The position numbers and the translations under genes were made by a program. A stretch of 64,000 bases of DNA from Geobacter sp. (GTDB taxonomy: Bacteria; Desulfobacterota; Desulfuromonadia; Geobacterales; Pseudopelobacteraceae), in assembly GCA_009684515.1 (NCBI GenBank), contig WKKS01000010.1, positions 39,019 to 103,018 of the forward strand. Direction: 5' to 3'. Below are positions 44,148-52,874 of the stretch, one piece after another. A model generated the notes under the pieces. The model ran no database searches. It saw only the letters and a program-made list of their open reading frames with translations, and was not told where the DNA came from. How positions within the stretch are numbered: the first letter of the stretch is position 1; every line of letters starts with the position of its first letter.

Positions 44148-44990
44148 TCAGTCGCCACTTGAATCAGACAAACCATTCCCGGAATTCGTACCTTGCGGAT
44201 CAATCAAGACAGACGGCTCGTTCACGATCAGGAGACGCGGCCCGTCCTTCAGACGGTGAAAGCGGCCGTCGTCCTTAACCGGACCCAGCACCCATTCGTA
44301 AAGCCTGCGGGCATCTTCCAGAACCGGCCGACGAGGTTCGTGATAATAACGTTTCTGCATTCGCTCGTTGGAGAGGCCGATGCAACCGTGGGAGGCGGCA
44401 AAGCCGGGCATATCCCGCCCGTGGATCCAGTAGGCTACATACTTTGAATCGATATAAAAGCGTAAGGCATAGAACATCGGGTAGGGAACATTTAATTCTT
44501 CGATGTTGTAGAGGTTTGAACTGTGGTTGCGATCATAGGCATCGATCCTGAACTCGCCGGACGGTGTCTCAATCCCCTCCTGTCCCGTGGCTACAGGCAG
44601 AGAAAATGCCAGCCGACCGTATTCGTACGCGCCAAGATACTGTTCGGCCAGATCGAGAAGGATAAACTTCGGCTCACTTTCCGCTTCCGGATAACTGGCA
44701 GGCATCGGGATATAGCTGGCAAGTTCTTCCGGATTTACAGGTACTTTCAAGGACATACCTGCGACAAAATGGCGCTGATCCATCCGGTTGAAGCGCAGCC
44801 CTTCCTGCCACGAGGCACCGAAAACGCTTTTGGTAGTTTCTCCACGTTCAATGGCCCGGCATTCCCATTCGATCAGCTTATCGCTCGGACGATCAATTGC
44901 GCATAGGTTCGGCGGGGTGGCAGGCGCAGCGGAAAAAGGTGAGACGATGAGGCAAAGAAGTGTGATTAACGCTGCAATGCCCCACTGCAT
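44148..44990 (-). CDS. L,D-transpeptidase (YkuD family)
   Basis: A 280-residue exported protein with an N-terminal signal (about 1-21). The YkuD domain has WIHGRDMPGFAASHGCIGL, in which the Cys of SHGC is the nucleophile. It crosslinks peptidoglycan stems (3-3 links) or anchors proteins. AAGGAG lies five bases before the ATG and overlaps the stop of the DUF882 gene, so the two are coupled. The two enzymes form a cell-wall pair. Confidence 0.9.
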   Translation of the reverse strand: MQWGIAALITLLCLIVSPFSAAPATPPNLCAIDRPSDKLIEWECRAIERGETTKSVFGASWQEGLRFNRMDQRHFVAGMSLKVPVNPEELASYIPMPASYPEAESEPKFILLDLAEQYLGAYEYGRLAFSLPVATGQEGIETPSGEFRIDAYDRNHSSNLYNIEELNVPYPMFYALRFYIDSKYVAYWIHGRDMPGFAASHGCIGLSNERMQKRYYHEPRRPVLEDARRLYEWVLGPVKDDGRFHRLKDGPRLLIVNEPSVLIDPQGTNSGNGLSDSSGD

Positions 44991-44999
44991 AGAGACTCC

Positions 45000-45560
45000 T
45001 TACCATGTGCGTAATTTTCCGGAATCTATGTGAATAAAACCGGTTTCCGGATAGTAGCCGACGCCCCCCTGGCGAAGTGCCAGAGCAGTCCGTCGCACTT
45101 TGGAGAGCTTAACAGATGGAATATAAATATCAATCGCCTTTCCTTCAATGTGCAGGCTGCTTTTGGCCACTCCGGAACTCTCCCGGCGCAGCAGCTGGTT
45201 GTATTCCGGTGAGCGGTAGCCGGAGATGATGTGGATCTCGTTGTCACCACCCAACCGGTTATCAACCATATTTAGGAATTCCAGTACCCGGATGTCCATA
45301 TCGGTAACCTCATTGGTATAGTGGCATCTGAGAATCCAATTGATCGAGTTGAGCGCCTCGAGGTCATAATTCCCTTCAGGTGTCCGGTAGTTTGCAGTCA
45401 GTCTTTCATCGGTATGAACATTGTAAAGAGACAGGGTGGAGGATGGGTGTTTTTGCTCGACCAGATGCTGTGCGAATCCAGTTCTGCCACTCCCCAGAAC
45501 AAGGGCTCCGAGAAGCGATGCCTTGAGAAAGGTCCTTCTGCTGAGATAGCTGTTAATCAA
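45000..45560 (-). CDS. DUF882/YcbK-like M15 peptidase with Tat-like signal
   Basis: A 186-residue protein. The N-terminus SRRTFLKASLLGALVLG is a twin-arginine-type signal. The mature part has the D-alanyl-D-alanine carboxypeptidase-like fold of YcbK, with ISGYRSPEYN, SLHIEGKAIDI and GFIHIDSG including metal-ligand His and Asp. The start is a TTG at 45560, seven bases after AAGGAG; the ATG at 45617 has no ribosome-binding site and adds an odd extension. It probably cleaves peptidoglycan together with the L,D-transpeptidase. Confidence 0.85.
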   Translation of the reverse strand: MINSYLSRRTFLKASLLGALVLGSGRTGFAQHLVEQKHPSSTLSLYNVHTDERLTANYRTPEGNYDLEALNSINWILRCHYTNEVTDMDIRVLEFLNMVDNRLGGDNEIHIISGYRSPEYNQLLRRESSGVAKSSLHIEGKAIDIYIPSVKLSKVRRTALALRQGGVGYYPETGFIHIDSGKLRTW

Positions 45561-45617
45561 TAATCTGCTCCTTATAGAGAAAATACTGAAATCATCGGAA
45601 CAACCATAAGCAACCAT

Positions 45618-46003
45618 CTAAAAGCAGACAGATGACATCTCGAGTCCCCCCAAAGACACCAATGTGACCAGAGAGGCTCCGGCTGCCTGCGACAGGAGCA
45701 TAATCGACAAAATGCGGATAGATTTCAGGATTGCCGTGAGGATGAAGCTGGACAAGCAGTCGCTTATGATTACAGCAACCAGCCAAAAACCGGGGTGAGT
45801 GCAATCACATACGGGCCTGATTTTAATATTCCAATCCAGGGGGGGCTGAATCTGCACTGCGGATGATTTCAGATAGATGTCAAGGCATGGCTGTTGAGAG
45901 ATGAAACGGACGACCGCTGCTGTTCAGGCCAATCATAGGCCTTGCGTAGGCATCGGAGTTTGACAGGCAAGGGACTATGAAAGCCCGGTGTTAATTATAG
46001 TCG
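45618..46003. other. Intergenic, no gene seen
   Basis: No gene is supported. A weak hairpin near 45928-45950 (AGGCC with GGCCT) could end the efflux operon on the minus strand. The small frames overlap each other and lack ribosome-binding sites. Confidence 0.4.
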
Positions 46004-46696
46004 TCAATTCACTAACCGGCCGTCATTGACATGAAAAATCCGATCAAAACCTTCGACCATGCGGTGGTCGTGGGTGACGACCAATATGGCCGAATTGTTT
46101 TCCACCGCCAGTTTTTTCAGGAGTGCCATGACATTCTTACCATTCTCGGTATCAAGGGCAGCGGTCGGTTCATCAGCCAGAATCACCTTCGGCTTGTTGG
46201 CCATGGCCCTGGCAATGGCCACCCGCTGGGCTTCACCGCCGGAAAGGGCTGAAGGGTAGTTATACAGGCGATGCCCGAGATTTAGAGATTCGAGCAACTC
46301 AGTCGCACGCACCGTGGCTTCTTTCCGCGTCATGTGGTTGATCTCAAGCGCAATCATGACGTTCTCCAGAGCGGTCAGAAAAGGAATCAGGTTGTGGGCC
46401 TGAAAGATGAAGCCGAGCTTTTCACGTCTCAAGCGCTTCAGGTCCAGCCCCGGCACCCAGCCTTCATCGGCGACCATGGTGCCATCAATGACGACCTTGC
46501 CGTGGGTCGGCTCGTTGATCAGGCCAATTGAGGTGAGCAGCGTGGTTTTGCCGGAACCCGACGGGCCGAGCAGCGCCACAAGTTCCCCCGGTTTTACCTG
46601 CAGGGTGGCATCCGCTATAGCGGTGACTGCCGTCACGCCCTTGCCATAGATTTTTGTCAGGTTTTCCACTTCGATTGCATACTTGATCTCACCCAC
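46004..46696 (-). CDS. ABC efflux ATP-binding protein (MacB/DevA type)
   Basis: A 230-residue ATPase. Walker A is GPSGSGKTTL, the Q-loop is in FIFQAHNL, the signature is LSGGEAQRVAIARAM and Walker B is VILADEPTAALD. The GTG start at 46696 follows GGAGG by six bases and overlaps the permease stop by eight; the ATG at 46717 is farther upstream without a good site. It is the last gene of a five-gene operon (TetR, TolC, HlyD-like adaptor, permease, ATPase) and powers export through the permease. Confidence 0.88.
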   Translation of the reverse strand: MGEIKYAIEVENLTKIYGKGVTAVTAIADATLQVKPGELVALLGPSGSGKTTLLTSIGLINEPTHGKVVIDGTMVADEGWVPGLDLKRLRREKLGFIFQAHNLIPFLTALENVMIALEINHMTRKEATVRATELLESLNLGHRLYNYPSALSGGEAQRVAIARAMANKPKVILADEPTAALDTENGKNVMALLKKLAVENNSAILVVTHDHRMVEGFDRIFHVNDGRLVN

Positions 46697-47891
46697 CCAG
46701 AGCCTCCGCCGGTTCAACTTTCAATGCCTTACGTATGCCAACAAAACTCGATCCCATACTAATCACGATGACGATCACAAAGAGCACCTGCAGATCAAAT
46801 GCCTCCAGAACGATCCGCCGGGGGAATTTTTCGTAGGTAAGCAGGATCAGTCCGTAGCCGATAAAGTAGGCGATCACTCCCATCAGGAGCGACTGCTGGA
46901 GAATCATGCCGATGATCACGCGATTCTGTGCGCCGATCAGCTTCAGGGTGGCAATCACCTTGATCTTGTCGATGGTCGAGGTATAGATGATCAACGAAAT
47001 GATGACCGCCGAGATCACCAGCAGGATGACTCGAAACAGGCCGATCTGCATGCGCGCCTTCTCGATCATCCCCTTGGTCATAATCCGGATCTGTTCTTCC
47101 GCAGAGATCGGGTGGAAGTGGTTCCAGCGACTGATCCGTTCCTGGACTTCATGAAGATTTGCTCCCGGCATCAGCCTGGCCACAACCGTGTTGACCGTAT
47201 GGGTCGATTCCGAGATCGCGGCGATGTTCTGTTTCAGATATTTCGTCTGGACGGGAGACAGGATCCGGATTCCGGCCAGATTGTCACCGATCCGTTCACG
47301 GTCGTTCCTGATGGCGTCATTGTCTTTCTTGAACTGGATATCCTGGGCATCGGCAAGGCTTACATACGCCACCGCATCGCCGCCGGACGAGACAACCTTC
47401 CCTGTTATCCCCACGATGGTATAATCATGCAGCCCCAGATGAATTTTTTCGCCGATCCCCATCTTCATGGATTTGCCAACGACCATTTCATAGTGTTTTT
47501 GACGGATGTCACGACCGGCAAGGATCTCCGACGGACCGCCCAAACCGTTCAGGTCATAGCCGATCAGGAAGAAGCGAAACGGTTTCCCCTGCCGCTCGAT
47601 CTGGATGGTCTGAAACGAGAGCGGAGAGGCCTCCGCCACGCCCGGCACCGACTTGATGCGGTATTTGCTATCCTCCGGGATGCGCGAACTCTCTGCAAAG
47701 GGTCCGTTGGTGTCTTGCTGCACGACCCAGATGTCGGCCCTGGTGGATTCGAGAACAGCCAGGGCATCGGCGGACAGCCCCCGGTAAATTCCTCCCATGC
47801 TGATCACCACGCCCAGAAGCAGCCCCAGACCGATTGTGGTCAAAATGAACCTACCCCGGTGATAACGTATGTCCCGAATGGCGAGATTCAT
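46689..47891 (-). CDS. ABC efflux permease, FtsX/DevC type
   Basis: A 400-residue permease starting MNLAIRDIRYHRGRFI. One TM helix near 18-38 is followed by a periplasmic domain (about 40-275) and three TM helices (about 280-390). This is the type VII topology of MacB and DevC. The ATG at 47891 overlaps the stop of the adaptor gene by four bases. It works with the ATPase, the HlyD-like adaptor and the TolC-like outer-membrane protein. Confidence 0.88.
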   Translation of the reverse strand: MNLAIRDIRYHRGRFILTTIGLGLLLGVVISMGGIYRGLSADALAVLESTRADIWVVQQDTNGPFAESSRIPEDSKYRIKSVPGVAEASPLSFQTIQIERQGKPFRFFLIGYDLNGLGGPSEILAGRDIRQKHYEMVVGKSMKMGIGEKIHLGLHDYTIVGITGKVVSSGGDAVAYVSLADAQDIQFKKDNDAIRNDRERIGDNLAGIRILSPVQTKYLKQNIAAISESTHTVNTVVARLMPGANLHEVQERISRWNHFHPISAEEQIRIMTKGMIEKARMQIGLFRVILLVISAVIISLIIYTSTIDKIKVIATLKLIGAQNRVIIGMILQQSLLMGVIAYFIGYGLILLTYEKFPRRIVLEAFDLQVLFVIVIVISMGSSFVGIRKALKVEPAEALGG

Positions 47892-49060
47892 TTGAACGCC
47901 CTGACCTTCTGGCCTTCTTTGAATTTTGTCATCTCCTGCGGTAAAGCCAAGGCGACCTGTTCGCTGCCATTGAGACCGGTGACGATTTCGGTAACGTTGC
48001 TCCGGTCCGTAATGCCGAGAGTAACCTCCTTGAAGCCAAGCTTTCCGTGTGCCACCACCCATACACCGCTTTTTCTGTCTTTAGTCACAATGGAGGCAGA
48101 TGGGAGGGTCAGCGCGTCTTTTTTCATCCCGGTGGTGATGTAAAGGTCGGACTGTTCCCCAAGCCGTAAGTTTTTAAGCGGCTCGTCGAAGGCCACATCC
48201 ACCTCCAGTTCCTCGGTTACCCGGTCGCTCTGGCGTCCCAGGCGGGCCACGTGGCCGGGCAACGGCTCGCCGGCGGAGGAGCGGAGGGAGATGAGCGCCT
48301 TTTTGCCGACGTCCACACCCTGCAACAAGGATTCATCCACGTTGGCCTTGACCCAGATGGTCCGGGGATCTGCCAGAGTGAAGATCGGCAGCCCCGGCGA
48401 AACCGTGGCACCCTTTTCCAGGTCACGGGTGATGATGATTCCATCCTGAGGAGCGTAGATAAGCGTATCTGCCACCCTGCTCCTGGTAACACCGAGACCG
48501 GCACTGTTGGCTCGCTGCTCCATGCGTGCCGCTTCAACAGCGGCCGTGCTGCGGGCAACCTCTTCTCGCGCCACCTGACCGGCGGTTTCATACTGCTCGG
48601 CCTCCAAGCGTGAGACGAAGTTCTTTTCAGAAAGAATCTTGAAGCGTTGCGCGTTTTTTTCCGCCAGGGCCAGGTTTGAGCGGGCCTTTTGGAGATTGGC
48701 CAGTTCAACATTCAAGGAAGCCGCTGAACGGCTCACTCCGGCCTCCGACTGCAGTTGCTGATGACGAAAATCATCGTTTTCCAGTTTCGCGAGGAGTTGC
48801 CCGCGTTTCACCTGATCACCCTGATCGGCATATAATTCAACGATTCTGCCGGTGATCTTACTGGAAACGCCAACCACAACTTTGGCTTCAACCGTCCCGT
48901 TGCCGTAAACCTGGGCGGTCATGTCCCGTTTCTCTGCAGTCACAACCTTTACCTTGGACGGGGCAAAGAGCGTCATTTTAAGAGCTATGCCAACAGCTAC
49001 CAAAACAACCAGCCAGATCAGATAGCCTTTCTTTAGTGCCAGACTCTGTAACAGATTCAT
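47888..49060 (-). CDS. Periplasmic efflux adaptor (HlyD/MacA family)
   Basis: A 390-residue adaptor with an N-terminal TM helix (about 10-28). It has the typical biotinyl-lipoyl parts (GTVEAKVVVGVSSKITGRIV and APQDGIIITRDLEKGATV), a coiled-coil hairpin of about 100 residues between them, and beta-barrel parts. AAGGAG lies before the ATG. The adaptor links the inner-membrane ABC permease to the TolC-like channel. The closest known kin are MacA and DevB; the substrate is unknown. Confidence 0.9.
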   Translation of the reverse strand: MNLLQSLALKKGYLIWLVVLVAVGIALKMTLFAPSKVKVVTAEKRDMTAQVYGNGTVEAKVVVGVSSKITGRIVELYADQGDQVKRGQLLAKLENDDFRHQQLQSEAGVSRSAASLNVELANLQKARSNLALAEKNAQRFKILSEKNFVSRLEAEQYETAGQVAREEVARSTAAVEAARMEQRANSAGLGVTRSRVADTLIYAPQDGIIITRDLEKGATVSPGLPIFTLADPRTIWVKANVDESLLQGVDVGKKALISLRSSAGEPLPGHVARLGRQSDRVTEELEVDVAFDEPLKNLRLGEQSDLYITTGMKKDALTLPSASIVTKDRKSGVWVVAHGKLGFKEVTLGITDRSNVTEIVTGLNGSEQVALALPQEMTKFKEGQKVRAFK

Positions 49061-49083
49061 GTATTACTCCTTCGCGTTGATTA

Positions 49084-50343
49084 TCACTGTTTACCCACAG
49101 CCCGGCCAAAGCGTGCCACTGCAGTGTAATAATCATACTTTGCCTGAATATTGGATGTTTGGGCATCAAGGGCCTGAGACTGTGCATCGCTGACTTCGAT
49201 GATGCTGCCGACCCCTTCCTGATAACGCCCCTCTGCCAACGACTTGCCTTCATTGGCCGCGACTACTTCCTTTTCGGTTGATACCATCCGGGCGGCGGCC
49301 TCGTTCACGCCAAGCCGGGCGGACTCGACTTCCTTGCTGATTTGCAGTCTAAGGCTATTTTGTCTGGCTTCAAGGGAATTGACAGCCGCAATGGCCTCAC
49401 GCACCTGCTCAACCGATGAAAAACCGGAAAAAAGCGGCACGGTCAGGTTCAGTCCAAGTCCCCAGACATTGCCGGCGGGTGGAAAGTCCCGGTCAGCATA
49501 ACCGACGCTGGCCACACCGGAGAGTATCGGCAGATAACTGCTTTTCGCTGTCTTGAGATTACCGGTCGCAGCCAACTTCAAGGCTGCAAATTGTTGCAGT
49601 TCAGGCCGGTTACGCAGAGCATCCTGTTGCGAAGACGTTCTCTCTGGCAAAGAAAGTGACAAGGAAAACGGTTCTACAAGAGTTCGGTCCCCAAGGGATT
49701 CCATCCCCATGGCGTTGGCAAGTTCGACCCGGGCCATCTCCCGGTTGTTTTCTGCCCGTATCAAAGAGGTTTTTGCTGCAAACAGAGTCGCTTCAGCTCG
49801 GGCAACATCGACTTTAGCCCTGATCCCCTGCTTGAAAAATTCGTCAGCCTGCCTGAACACCCCCTCCCGTGCTGTAACGGTCTCCCTGACGGCCATAACC
49901 TGCTTTTCAGTCGCGAGCAGCAGGTAGTAAGCACTCCTGACCCGCAACTTCAGATCCTGCAAAGTTACGGCGAGGGCCTGATCAGTGGCTTCACGATTAC
50001 CGCGTGCCGTAGCGACCGCCCCGGCCGTGCGCCCGAAATCGTAGATGGTCTGCTTCAGGTACAAGGCTTCCGTATTCACTTCTGTCGTTTTAATACCTTG
50101 CAATACCGTCAGGTAGGAACGCCCCCTGCTCCAGTCCGCAGCAATGCTGATTTGTGGGTAATAATTAGATAAGGCCAGTCCGGTTCTGGCATCGACACCG
50201 TTCAGGTTTTCTTTGGCTTCAACAATCTGAGGGTTGTTTTTCAGCGCTGTGGTCAGCGCCTCTTCAAGTGTCAGAGTGGGGGCCGCATAGAGCGACTGAG
50301 TCGGGATAAGAAGAGCAAGCAGAACAAACATAAATCGTTTCAT
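49084..50343 (-). CDS. TolC-family outer-membrane channel
   Basis: A 419-residue outer-membrane efflux protein. A signal peptide (about 1-20, ending SLYA) precedes two OEP repeats of long coiled-coil helices, as in TolC. The first repeat begins LTLEEALTTALKNNPQI. GGAAG lies upstream of the ATG. It is the second gene of the operon, 70 bases after the TetR gene; its upstream region shares CATGTGAATA with the TetR promoter, so both may be bound by that regulator. Confidence 0.9.
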   Translation of the reverse strand: MKRFMFVLLALLIPTQSLYAAPTLTLEEALTTALKNNPQIVEAKENLNGVDARTGLALSNYYPQISIAADWSRGRSYLTVLQGIKTTEVNTEALYLKQTIYDFGRTAGAVATARGNREATDQALAVTLQDLKLRVRSAYYLLLATEKQVMAVRETVTAREGVFRQADEFFKQGIRAKVDVARAEATLFAAKTSLIRAENNREMARVELANAMGMESLGDRTLVEPFSLSLSLPERTSSQQDALRNRPELQQFAALKLAATGNLKTAKSSYLPILSGVASVGYADRDFPPAGNVWGLGLNLTVPLFSGFSSVEQVREAIAAVNSLEARQNSLRLQISKEVESARLGVNEAAARMVSTEKEVVAANEGKSLAEGRYQEGVGSIIEVSDAQSQALDAQTSNIQAKYDYYTAVARFGRAVGKQ

Positions 50344-50412
50344 AATGGCTTCCTTCTACATGTTGAAAAACGAATATTATGCGATTATATATTCACATGC
50401 AGTATAAAAAAA

Positions 50413-51009
50413 TCAGCGAACCAGGTGCAGAAAGTTTAACCAGAGCTTTTCTGCCTCCGGCTGTATTTCAAAAGATGAGTTACTCATTGTCCAGCGCAGA
50501 GCGGTAAACTGGATCATGCCCAGCAGTGTCAGAGCCGTTTCCCGTGGCAACAAGCCCGCTTTCAACTCACCTTCGGCGATGCCGGCGGCAATGACGCCTG
50601 TTATCGTTTCAATATAATTTCCGATGCGTACCGACAAGGTATCTGCCAGATTCCTTTGCCCCAGATGAATATCATCGGAGAATACGAAACGTGGAATTCC
50701 GGGATGTTCCATGATCAGGGCGATGTGGGAGAAAAAAATTGTCTCCAGTTTGTCCAGCGGTTTCCGGCTTCCTCCCGCAATGGCGGCGGCGTTGGACACG
50801 ACCGCAGTCCCGATGAATTCCGCCACAGCGGCAAAGATCTCATCTTTACCGCTGAAGTGCCGATAAATATTGGCCTCACTCATCCCGGCCGAATCAGCGA
50901 TGGCCGAGATGGTAAGTGCGCGCACCCCTTTGCGGCCGACAACCTCAAGGGCAGCTTGGACGATTTCTTCCTTTCGAACACGCGTACTTTTCTTTTCCAA
51001 CACTATCAC
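50413..51009 (-). CDS. TetR-family repressor of the efflux operon
   Basis: A 198-residue regulator with an N-terminal helix-turn-helix (LTISAIADSAGMSEANIYRHF) and a ligand-binding C-terminal domain. It is the first gene of the efflux operon and probably represses it until a substrate binds. The start is a GTG at 51009, with GTG 51003 and TTG 51000 as close alternatives. A 16-base near-palindrome lies directly upstream and is the probable operator. Confidence 0.88.
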   Translation of the reverse strand: MIVLEKKSTRVRKEEIVQAALEVVGRKGVRALTISAIADSAGMSEANIYRHFSGKDEIFAAVAEFIGTAVVSNAAAIAGGSRKPLDKLETIFFSHIALIMEHPGIPRFVFSDDIHLGQRNLADTLSVRIGNYIETITGVIAAGIAEGELKAGLLPRETALTLLGMIQFTALRWTMSNSSFEIQPEAEKLWLNFLHLVR

Positions 51010-51014
51010 CTCAT

Positions 51015-51030
51015 GTGAATACGTATTTAC
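51015..51030. promoter_or_regulatory. Candidate TetR operator
   Basis: GTGAATACGTATTTAC is a 16-base dyad with a perfect AATACGTATT core and only one mismatched pair. It begins six bases upstream of the TetR gene start. A related sequence on the minus strand, CATGTGAATATATAATC, lies at 50382-50398 upstream of the TolC-like gene. Confidence 0.6.
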
Positions 51031-51147
51031 ATAATAGGTACTTTTTATATACGGTCAAGCAGATTTTTGAGTATATTTTTTTGACAAGTGCCTGACCGGA
51101 GGCGGGGGTTAAGCTTGAGGTTGTCAGAAGAACTGCTGTTAAATGGG

Positions 51148-51840
51148 CTACTTGGCTGGCAATTTCAGGATACCGGCAATCTCCTGCTGCATGTTTTTCG
51201 CATCGATCTTTGCCCATGACAAGAGCGCACCCCACGTCTTGGCGCCGGACTTAACCTCGAAATAGAGCTGTCTGGCAGGTTGCTTACTCTTGGTGGCAAT
51301 AATCGTGGCAATGATCAGTTCCTGATTGGTGGCGCCCGCTTTACGCAAAGCGGCTAACTCACCCTCTCCCAGCAAGCGCTCCTTGAGAAAAAGTTCGTCA
51401 ACCACCGCTTCTGACAAGCGGATGTCTGAGGCATTTGCATTAAGGGCATTCGAAAATCTTACCCCCAGGTTTTTCGGGGAAAGCCTGTATGGCAAAATGG
51501 CATTCTTCCAGGAATCACTATTTTGTCTGCCCTGAAGCAGCCTGTCCGGAGTTGCTCCTGCTTTGGAGGCGACCCAATATGCGATCCAAAGATCATCGGA
51601 TGAAGTACCCTGTTGTTTCTTCATCACGATCGACTTCTTATCAGTGCCAAATACGATGGCAAAGTAGGAGTTTTGGGTCGTGGCCAGAAAATACGGATCG
51701 GCCATGGAAGGCTGTGCCGGATCATAGGAGCGGTCGGTAAAGCAATGACAGGTAATGGCAGGTATTGCCAATGCCGGCACTGGAAGCATGAGCAGTATAA
51801 CAAGGCTGAGTTGGAAGTTTTTACATGTGATAGCTGACAT
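51148..51840 (-). CDS. Secreted protein of unknown function
   Basis: A 230-residue protein with a signal sequence (about 1-26, PVPALAIPA). Cysteines follow soon after (TCHCFTDR), perhaps a metal or disulfide site. The rest is a soluble domain with no family I can name. The start MSAITCKN at 51840 is preferred over the ATG at 51867. It lies 28 bases after the NapH-like gene, so it may be cotranscribed with that gene and the NDH-2 gene. Confidence 0.6.
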   Translation of the reverse strand: MSAITCKNFQLSLVILLMLPVPALAIPAITCHCFTDRSYDPAQPSMADPYFLATTQNSYFAIVFGTDKKSIVMKKQQGTSSDDLWIAYWVASKAGATPDRLLQGRQNSDSWKNAILPYRLSPKNLGVRFSNALNANASDIRLSEAVVDELFLKERLLGEGELAALRKAGATNQELIIATIIATKSKQPARQLYFEVKSGAKTWGALLSWAKIDAKNMQQEIAGILKLPAK

Positions 51841-51868
51841 TATGACCATCCTTAGAACATTTAACATA

Positions 51869-52873
51869 TCAGTGAGTTAAATTCGGCAGGAGCGGAATCA
51901 GTCTTTGATAGTCGGCATAACTCAACGAGCTCTGCCAGTGACCGCTGACCATTCCGAGCGCGACACCAGAAGTAAAAAGTAACACCACAACTGCCGGAAA
52001 AAACCAGACAGGGAGCGGTTTCTTCCAGAAGAAAGGCTGCATGGACAGGACATTTTGCTCCGGACAACGCGCCACACACGTCAGACAACCTGTGCACTCC
52101 GGTGAAGAAACGGTATTACAGGCATGCACGCTAAGTGCAGATGGGCAGGCAGCGCTGCAGCTCTGACATCCGGTGCAGCCTGTCAAATCCCGGCGGATTT
52201 TAAATGGACTGGCGAGGCTGACCAGACCAAGTAACGCACCATAGGGGCAAAGATACCGGCACCAGAACATTTTATAAAAGAGTGACAACAAGGTCAGGAT
52301 TGCCAGCACCACAATCGTAGTGACAGACATGTCGGTGAAAAAATGAAGCATCTTGACATCGCTGACCGCCCAGTAGGGGGCATCCAGGAACCCGGCCAGC
52401 GCATCGGCAGACATGTCCAGCAGAATGAACTTCATGAAGAGCAGAAGCAGCAGATACTTGAGGCCGCGCAGCGGTATATCCAACCAGCGCCAGACACGAA
52501 AATTGCGGCCGAATATTTTGGAACCGAGCTTGTGCGCCACCTCCGAGAGTGTGCCGACCGGGCAGAGCCACGAACAGAAGGATTTCCTGGCAAGCAGGCT
52601 CATGATCAGGATTGCCACGAAAATTACCAGAGCAGCCGGATGGACCGGGTGAATTTTTCCGGTAACCAGCCAGTACTTAAAGCTGGTCAGAGCGCCGATT
52701 GGGAGGAATCCCTCCACACCCGGAGGGCGCGAAACCAGGGGAACCGCAGCTCCGCTTTCAACGGAGTTTATAAAAAGCCCGAAACGGATGCCGATACCAA
52801 CCACCCAGAACAGAAAACAGAACTGCACGATTGAACGGATGGTACTTAGAGATTTCACTGAACGTAGATTCAT
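51869..52873 (-). CDS. NapH/MauN-like Fe-S membrane protein
   Basis: A 334-residue protein with about five TM helices and two [4Fe-4S] ferredoxin motifs near the C-terminus: CTGCQSCSAACP and CTGCLTCVARCP. Two upstream cysteine motifs, CSWLCPVG and CRYLCPYG, are typical of NapH/NosR/CcoG-type polyferredoxins. Such proteins carry electrons between quinol or ferredoxin and periplasmic partners. It lies one base after the NDH-2 gene, so the two form an operon. Confidence 0.85.
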   Translation of the reverse strand: MNLRSVKSLSTIRSIVQFCFLFWVVGIGIRFGLFINSVESGAAVPLVSRPPGVEGFLPIGALTSFKYWLVTGKIHPVHPAALVIFVAILIMSLLARKSFCSWLCPVGTLSEVAHKLGSKIFGRNFRVWRWLDIPLRGLKYLLLLLFMKFILLDMSADALAGFLDAPYWAVSDVKMLHFFTDMSVTTIVVLAILTLLSLFYKMFWCRYLCPYGALLGLVSLASPFKIRRDLTGCTGCQSCSAACPSALSVHACNTVSSPECTGCLTCVARCPEQNVLSMQPFFWKKPLPVWFFPAVVVLLFTSGVALGMVSGHWQSSLSYADYQRLIPLLPNLTH

Positions 52874-52874
52874 A

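Noticed and set aside
45618..45857. Minus-strand ORFs of 70-79 codons
   Set aside because: They overlap in two frames with no ribosome-binding site or motif.
46683..48143. A 486-codon ORF antisense to the efflux permease and adaptor
   Set aside because: His/Asp/Arg-rich, no family signal, fully opposite to well-supported genes; it is a codon-bias shadow.
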